A stretch of DNA of 64,000 nucleotides from NCBI RefSeq assembly GCF_014679505.1, contig NZ_CP061474.1, positions 650,001-714,000 on the forward strand. The letters run 5' to 3'. Each line of letters opens with the position of its first letter. Position 1 is the stretch's first letter. The DNA comes from Geobacillus sp. 46C-IIa. Its GTDB lineage: Bacteria; Bacillota; Bacilli; Bacillales; Anoxybacillaceae. Under the pieces are notes generated by a model that did no database searches, had not been told where the DNA came from, and saw nothing but the letters and a program-made list of their open reading frames with translations. Shown here piece after piece: positions 59,037 to 64,000 of this stretch. The position numbers and the translations under genes are program-made.

Positions 59037-59066
59037 TGTGGTAAATGCAAATGGGAGCAGGCGAAG

Positions 59067-60050
59067 ATGGGAAACGGAAAAAAAGGGAAAATCATTATGT
59101 TTCCGCAAACGAAAGAACGGTTGATTGAAGAGGCGTTCACAGCGCTTGAGGCGAAGCAGTACAAGGAAGCGCTCCGTTTTTTGCGCGCCGCCGAACAGCT
59201 TGGCGACGGCAGCTTTCCGATCCGGCTCGGCCTTGCGGTGTGCTGCTACGAGCTCGGAGATTACGATGAGGCGGAGTGGCGCCTGGCTGCGCTGCTTGAC
59301 GAGCAGCCGAACAATAGCGAGCTGTTGCAAATGTATGTTGCCCTGCTGTTGCAGACGAACCGCTACCGGGAAGCGGAAGCGGTGATCCGCGCCGCTTTGC
59401 GCCGTCAGACATTGCCGGTTTCGTTGCGCGAACAGCTTCGCCAGCTGCTTCGGTTCAGTGAAAAAATGAACGCCCGTCCACTGCCGCCCGCCGAATGGAA
59501 ACGGGTGAAACGGCTGCTTGAATCGGAAGATATCGCCGAACAAATGCAGCTCATTAAACAGTTGGAAAAAGAAGATATCGCTCCCGTACTGTCGTTGCTG
59601 AAGCAATATTTACGCGAACCGAAAAAAAGCCCAATGGCGAAAACGATGCTGCTTCGGCTTCTGACGGTGAAACAGATTGACGAGGCAGTGACGGTCGAAA
59701 AGTTTGGACAGCGCATCGATGTCATCCCCTCCGCCTTAAACGAACAGGCGGAAACGGAATTTGCTTCGACGCTGCTGCGGCTGCTTGAGCAGCGGCTCAC
59801 TGCAGAAAGCCCGAGCTTGTATGAAACGGCGGCGGAAATTTGGCTTCGCTATGCCTACATCTTGTATCCGTTCCCGCCGGAGCCGGTCGATGCCGATGTA
59901 TGGCTTGCCGCTCTCCATTGGATGGCGAGCCGGTTTCAAGGCATGGACGCCGATATGGATGCGTTGGCTGCCCGCTACGGCGTAGCGGCGGCGGAGATGG
60001 CGAAACTTTGCAAAAAGCTGCACGAAATAGAGAAACTTTCCTACCTTTGA
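59067..60050 (+). CDS. Tetratricopeptide-repeat protein (YsoA-like)
   Basis: A 327-residue cytoplasmic protein. The N-terminal 110 residues contain TPR-like helical pairs: EEAFTALEAKQYKEALRFLR, VCCYELGDYDEAEWRLAALL and VALLLQTNRYREAEAVIRAA. The rest is helical with no known domain. B. subtilis ysoA sits at the same place, upstream of tig. Function unknown; TPRs usually mediate protein contacts. An internal ATG at 59097 (MFPQTKERL) is a possible alternative start. Confidence 0.85.
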   Translation: MGNGKKGKIIMFPQTKERLIEEAFTALEAKQYKEALRFLRAAEQLGDGSFPIRLGLAVCCYELGDYDEAEWRLAALLDEQPNNSELLQMYVALLLQTNRYREAEAVIRAALRRQTLPVSLREQLRQLLRFSEKMNARPLPPAEWKRVKRLLESEDIAEQMQLIKQLEKEDIAPVLSLLKQYLREPKKSPMAKTMLLRLLTVKQIDEAVTVEKFGQRIDVIPSALNEQAETEFASTLLRLLEQRLTAESPSLYETAAEIWLRYAYILYPFPPEPVDADVWLAALHWMASRFQGMDADMDALAARYGVAAAEMAKLCKKLHEIEKLSYL

Positions 60051-60064
60051 TAGATGGTTCTGTA

Positions 60065-60092
60065 TTGAAACATGGCTTTTGTATGTTATAAT
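60065..60092 (+). promoter_or_regulatory. Promoter of tig
   Basis: TTGAAA at 60065-60070, 16-bp spacer, consensus TATAAT at 60087-60092. A second overlapping TATAAT follows at 60092-60097. Confidence 0.8.
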
Positions 60093-60215
60093 ATAATGGC
60101 TGTGCTATGTATCTGTTTTCGCATACTTGGCTACATAATATGGACATAATAAAAGGATAATGGACAAGCAGATTGCGCCATGATCCGAGCAATGATTTTA
60201 GGTGGAGGGAACAGT

Positions 60216-61502
60216 ATGTCAGTCAAATGGGAAAAGCTTGAAGGCAACGAAGGCGTATTGACCGTTGAGGTCGACGCGGAACAGGTGAACAAAGGTTTGG
60301 ACGCCGCATTCAAAAAAGTGGTGAAAAACGTCGCGCTTCCGGGCTTCCGCAAAGGGAAAGTGCCGCGCGTCTTGTTTGAAAAACGATTTGGTGTTGAAGC
60401 GCTCTATCAAGATGCGCTCGATATTTTGCTGCCGGAAGCGTATGCGAAAGCGGTCGAAGAGGCAGGCATTGAGCCGGTATCGATGCCGGAAATCGACATT
60501 GAACAAATGGAAAAAGGGAAAAGCTTAATTTTCAAAGCGAAAGTGACCGTTAAACCGGAAGTGAAACTCGGTCAATACAAAGGGCTTGAAGTCGAGAAAG
60601 TCGATACGACGGTGACGGATGAAGATGTCGAAAACGAGCTGAAGCGCCTGCAAGAAAACTATGCCGAACTGGTCGTCAAAGAAGACGGGACAGTGGAAAA
60701 CGGTGATACGGTTGTCATCGACTTTGAAGGGTTTGTCGACGGCGAACCGTTTGAAGGCGGCAAAGCGGAAAACTATTCGCTTGAAATCGGCTCCGGAACG
60801 TTCATTCCTGGATTTGAAGAGCAGCTTGTCGGCATGAAAGCGGGCGAAGAAAAAGACATTCAAGTCACCTTCCCGGAAGAGTACCATGCTGAACAGCTGG
60901 CTGGCAAACCGGCGACGTTCAAGGTGAAAGTGCACGAAGTAAAAGCGAAACAACTGCCGGCGCTTGACGATGAATTTGCAAAAGACGTCGACGAAGAAGT
61001 CGAAACGCTTGATGAGCTGAAAGCGAAAATCCGCGCCCGCTTAGAAGAAGCGAAAAAGAACGAGGCGGAAGCGGCCGTGCGCAACGCGGTCGTCGAGAAA
61101 GCGGCGGCCAACGCGGAAATCGACATTCCGGCCATCATGGTGCAAAACGAGACCGACCGGATGCTTCGCGAATTTGACCAGCGCCTGCAAATGCAAGGGC
61201 TGAACTTGCAGCTATACTATCAATTCTCCGGCCAGGACGAAGCAGCGCTGCGCGAGCAGATGAAAGAAGATGCCGAAAAGCGGGTGCGCGCGGCCTTGAC
61301 GCTTGAAGCGATCGCCGAAGCGGAAAACATCGACGTGACTGATGAAGAGGTGAACGAAGAGCTCGAAAAAATGGCGGCAGCCTACAATTTGAGCGTTGAC
61401 AAGTTAAAAGAGCTGCTCGGCAGCCTCGAAGGCGTCAAAGAAGATTTAAAATGGCGCAAAACGGTCGATTTTCTTGTAGAGCACAGCATGGTTGCGGCAT
61501 AA
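60216..61502 (+). CDS. tig: Trigger factor
   Basis: Ribosome-associated chaperone and prolyl isomerase, 428 residues. The N-terminal ribosome-binding domain includes [20 protein letters not shown], close to the classic GFRxGKxP signature. The FKBP-type domain spans about residues 160-245 ([40 protein letters not shown]), and the C-terminal helical arms follow. The ATG at 60216 follows GGTGGAGGGA. A terminator follows the stop. Confidence 0.97.
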   Translation: MSVKWEKLEGNEGVLTVEVDAEQVNKGLDAAFKKVVKNVALPGFRKGKVPRVLFEKRFGVEALYQDALDILLPEAYAKAVEEAGIEPVSMPEIDIEQMEKGKSLIFKAKVTVKPEVKLGQYKGLEVEKVDTTVTDEDVENELKRLQENYAELVVKEDGTVENGDTVVIDFEGFVDGEPFEGGKAENYSLEIGSGTFIPGFEEQLVGMKAGEEKDIQVTFPEEYHAEQLAGKPATFKVKVHEVKAKQLPALDDEFAKDVDEEVETLDELKAKIRARLEEAKKNEAEAAVRNAVVEKAAANAEIDIPAIMVQNETDRMLREFDQRLQMQGLNLQLYYQFSGQDEAALREQMKEDAEKRVRAALTLEAIAEAENIDVTDEEVNEELEKMAAAYNLSVDKLKELLGSLEGVKEDLKWRKTVDFLVEHSMVAA

Positions 61503-61518
61503 TAATAAAGTAGGGAAG

Positions 61519-61554
61519 GAACAAGGCGCGAGACGTTCGTGCCTTGTTCTTTAT
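61519..61554 (+). terminator. Terminator of tig
   Basis: The perfect 9-bp stem GAACAAGGC / GCCTTGTTC is followed by TTTATC. Confidence 0.8.
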
Positions 61555-61732
61555 CTCATCAATAGCGCTCGAAGAGTGATTTTTCAAATTTTTCTAAAAA
61601 ATTACAGTTTTTTCGTTCGCTTTTTCAGGAACATTTATGGTAAAATAGCGAATACATAAGTTTTTTGCAACGAAGGATGGCGAGGCACGATACATAACGC
61701 AGGCGCGATTCCGTTAGCAAGGGGTGAATCAC

Positions 61733-62998
61733 ATGTTTAAATTTAATGATGAAAAAGGGCAGTTGAAGTGTTCGTTTTGCGGCAAAACGCAAGACCAAGT
61801 GCGCAAGCTGGTCGCCGGGCCGGGTGTCTACATCTGCGACGAGTGCATCGAGCTATGCACAGAGATCGTCGAGGAAGAGCTCGGCAATGAGGAAGAATTT
61901 GAGTTTAAAGATGTGCCAAAGCCGTTAGAAATCCGCGAAATTTTAGATGAATACGTCATCGGCCAGGATGAGGCAAAAAAATCGCTCGCCGTTGCCGTTT
62001 ACAATCATTATAAACGGATTAACTCCGGCAGCAAAATTGACGATGTCGAGCTGTCGAAAAGCAACATTTTGATGATCGGGCCGACCGGAAGCGGGAAAAC
62101 GCTTTTGGCGCAAACATTGGCGCGTATTTTAAACGTGCCGTTTGCCATCGCCGATGCGACGTCGCTCACGGAAGCGGGTTATGTCGGTGAGGACGTCGAA
62201 AACATTTTGCTGAAGCTCATTCAGGCGGCTGACTACGACGTCGAACGGGCGGAAAAAGGCATTATTTACATCGACGAAATCGATAAAATCGCTCGCAAAT
62301 CGGAAAACCCTTCCATTACTCGCGACGTCTCGGGCGAAGGGGTGCAGCAGGCGCTGCTCAAAATTTTGGAAGGCACGATCGCCAGCGTTCCGCCGCAGGG
62401 CGGCCGCAAACATCCGCATCAGGAGTTCATCCAAATCGACACGACGAACATTTTGTTCATTTGCGGCGGGGCGTTTGACGGCATCGAGCCGATCATTAAG
62501 CGCCGCCTCGGCAAAAAAGTGATCGGGTTCGGTGCGGAAATGAACCAAGCCGATGTTGATGAGAAAAACTTGCTGTCGAAAGTGCTGCCGGAAGATTTAC
62601 TCAAATTCGGGCTTATTCCGGAGTTTATCGGCCGTCTCCCAGTCATTACGACGCTTGAGCCGCTCGATGAACAAGCGCTGATTGACATTTTAACGAAACC
62701 GAAAAACGCTATTGTCAAGCAGTACCAAAAAATGCTCGAGCTTGACGGCGTTGAACTAGAGTTTGAAGAAGCGGCGCTCCGCGAAATCGCCAAAAAAGCG
62801 ATCGAACGGAAAACGGGTGCACGCGGCCTCCGTTCGATCATCGAAGGCATTATGCTTGATGTCATGTTTGAGCTTCCATCGCGCGAAGATGTACAAAAAT
62901 GCATCATTACGCTCGATACCGTGCGCGGCACAAAACCGCCGAAGCTCATCCGCCACGACGGCACGGTGGTCGAACACGAACGGAAAACGTCCGCTTAA
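61733..62998 (+). CDS. clpX: ATP-dependent Clp protease ATP-binding subunit ClpX
   Basis: Unfoldase of the ClpXP protease, 421 residues. The N-terminal zinc-binding domain has Cys pairs in KCSFCGKTQ and [10 protein letters not shown]. The AAA+ module has Walker [18 protein letters not shown], the pore loop [15 protein letters not shown], Walker [17 protein letters not shown], and the RKH-type loop. A C-terminal sensor-2 region includes [20 protein letters not shown]. The ATG at 61733 gives the standard start [12 protein letters not shown] 61724 is upstream of it in frame. Confidence 0.98.
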   Translation: MFKFNDEKGQLKCSFCGKTQDQVRKLVAGPGVYICDECIELCTEIVEEELGNEEEFEFKDVPKPLEIREILDEYVIGQDEAKKSLAVAVYNHYKRINSGSKIDDVELSKSNILMIGPTGSGKTLLAQTLARILNVPFAIADATSLTEAGYVGEDVENILLKLIQAADYDVERAEKGIIYIDEIDKIARKSENPSITRDVSGEGVQQALLKILEGTIASVPPQGGRKHPHQEFIQIDTTNILFICGGAFDGIEPIIKRRLGKKVIGFGAEMNQADVDEKNLLSKVLPEDLLKFGLIPEFIGRLPVITTLEPLDEQALIDILTKPKNAIVKQYQKMLELDGVELEFEEAALREIAKKAIERKTGARGLRSIIEGIMLDVMFELPSREDVQKCIITLDTVRGTKPPKLIRHDGTVVEHERKTSA

Positions 62999-63002
62999 TG
63001 AG

Positions 63003-63070
63003 GAAACCGCCTTTTACGGCGGTTTCTTTTTTTGACGGCATGCCCGAAGCGCCAGGCGGCGCTTTTTTTG
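63003..63070 (+). terminator. Two tandem terminators between clpX and lonB
   Basis: First: GAAACCGCC / GGCGGTTTC at 63003-63026, then seven T. Second: AGCGCC / GGCGCT at 63048-63063, then T7. Confidence 0.92.
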
Positions 63071-63139
63071 TTTATTCCCGCCGGTTCGCGGAGATACTAT
63101 CATACTACATACTACTTGAAGGCAGGAGGATATCGGGGC

Positions 63140-64000
63140 ATGGATTGGACGAATATCGTGCTTGTGATTCAGTTGTTGTTCGGGGTCATCATCGGCCTTT
63201 ATTTTTGGAATTTGCTAAAAGGACAGCGTGTGCAAAAAGTATCGATCGATAAAGAATCGCGCAAAGAGATGGAGCAGCTCCGCAAGCTGCGCTCCATTTC
63301 GCTTACCGAGCCGCTCGCGGAAAAAGTGCGGCCGAAAAGTTTTGATGATATCGTCGGCCAGGAAGATGGGATCAAGGCGCTGAAAGCGGCGCTGTGCGGG
63401 CCGAACCCGCAACATGTCATCATTTACGGACCGCCTGGCGTCGGCAAGACGGCTGCAGCCCGGCTCGTGTTGGAAGAAGCGAAAAAAAACCCGCTCTCCC
63501 CGTTTAAGAAAAATGCTGTATTCGTTGAGCTTGACGCGACAACGGCGCGCTTTGACGAGCGCGGCATCGCCGATCCGCTCATCGGCTCGGTGCATGACCC
63601 GATCTACCAAGGGGCCGGGGCGATGGGACAGGCCGGCATTCCCCAGCCGAAGCAAGGGGCGGTGACGAACGCTCATGGCGGCGTTTTGTTTATTGATGAA
63701 ATTGGCGAACTCCATCCGATCCAAATGAACAAGCTGCTCAAAGTGCTTGAGGATCGGAAAGTGTTTTTTGAAAGCGCCTACTACAGCAAAGAAAACCCGC
63801 AAATTCCAAGCCATATTCACGACATTTTCCAAAACGGGCTGCCGGCCGATTTCCGCCTTGTCGGGGCGACGACGCGAACGCCAAACGAGATTCCTCCGGC
63901 CATTCGTTCCCGTTGTTTAGAAGTGTTTTTCCGTGAATTGGATCAAGACGAAATCGCCTTGATCGCTAAAAAAGCGGCGGAAAAAATCCGCCTGAACGTC
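63140..64000 (+). CDS. lonB: ATP-dependent protease LonB, N-terminal part
   Basis: Membrane-anchored Lon-type protease expressed in the forespore in B. subtilis. The first 287 codons are in the window and the frame is open to the last base. A single N-terminal helix (IVLVIQLLFGVIIGLYFWNL) is followed by the AAA+ domain: FDDIVGQEDGIKALKAALCG, Walker A IIYGPPGVGKTAAARLV, and Walker B GGVLFIDEIGELHPIQMNKL. The protease domain with its Ser-Lys dyad lies beyond the window. The ATG at 63140 follows GCAGGAGGA. Gene order tig–clpX–lonB is as in B. subtilis. Confidence 0.96.
   Translation, partial: MDWTNIVLVIQLLFGVIIGLYFWNLLKGQRVQKVSIDKESRKEMEQLRKLRSISLTEPLAEKVRPKSFDDIVGQEDGIKALKAALCGPNPQHVIIYGPPGVGKTAAARLVLEEAKKNPLSPFKKNAVFVELDATTARFDERGIADPLIGSVHDPIYQGAGAMGQAGIPQPKQGAVTNAHGGVLFIDEIGELHPIQMNKLLKVLEDRKVFFESAYYSKENPQIPSHIHDIFQNGLPADFRLVGATTRTPNEIPPAIRSRCLEVFFRELDQDEIALIAKKAAEKIRLNV

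Noticed and set aside
58858..59124. Plus-strand frame between leuD and ysoA
   Set aside because: No ribosome site, overlaps the ysoA promoter and start in another frame, and resembles no protein.

Overview
The window is chromosomal DNA from a thermophilic bacillus, most likely Geobacillus or a close relative. The genes are GC-rich, Bacillus-type ribosome binding sites are strong, TTG and GTG starts are common, and sporulation genes (gerE, gerM) are present. The gene order matches the pheT–rnhC–zapA–polX–mutS2–lcfA–fadR–etf–trxA–uvrC–sdh–gerE–racE–gerM–rph–ilv/leu–tig–clpX–lonB stretch of the Bacillus subtilis map, as I recall that map. No rRNA, tRNA, CRISPR array or prophage was seen. The window opens inside pheT and closes inside lonB.

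Region 1 (1-16.7 kb) separates pheT from rnhC and is accessory. It holds a ModA-like lipoprotein, a fluoride riboswitch with two tandem fluC genes, and an AT-rich YibE/YibF membrane pair. It also holds a MarR regulator with an MMPL/RND-type exporter, a DJ-1/PfpI protein, a solo TnpB element with a recognisable omega RNA, and an AraC regulator divergent from two aldo/keto reductases. A third aldo/keto reductase is broken by a stop codon and a frameshift. Several of these genes fit a defence against fluoride, aldehydes or other toxic small molecules.

Region 2 (16.7-29 kb) is conserved core: RNase HIII, ZapA, CvpA, PolX, MutS2, a DUF350 protein, then fatty-acid degradation (lcfA, fadR, fadB, etfB, etfA) and thioredoxin. 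A FadR-type operator lies between lcfA and fadR, directly after a promoter embedded in the 3' end of lcfA.

Region 3 (29-37.9 kb) is a second accessory block between trxA and uvrC. Two promoters carry a Fur box in the spacer between -35 and -10. One drives a lipoprotein with three internal helical repeats. The other drives a membrane-anchored protein with what looks like the same domain, followed by an FTR1-type iron permease. Between these iron genes sits a tightly overlapped four-gene operon: sugar-nucleotide epimerase, UPF0104 membrane protein, membrane-bound phosphodiesterase and family 2 glycosyltransferase. A GT-C-like membrane glycosyltransferase follows the permease. This block is the best candidate for an undescribed envelope or iron-acquisition system.

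Region 4 (37.9-49 kb) is core: uvrC, yslB, sdhCAB, gerE with a sigma-K-like promoter, a MarR regulator, racE, gerM, rph, a dITP/XTP pyrophosphatase and a phosphoesterase. Region 5 (49-58.7 kb) is the branched-chain amino acid operon ilvE–ilvB–ilvH–ilvC–leuA–leuB–leuC–leuD. It has a perfect CcpA (cre) site and CodY-like boxes at the main promoter. A leucine T-box lies after ilvE, so ilvE escapes that attenuator. Region 6 (58.8-64 kb) is ysoA, tig, clpX and the start of lonB, the protein quality-control cluster.
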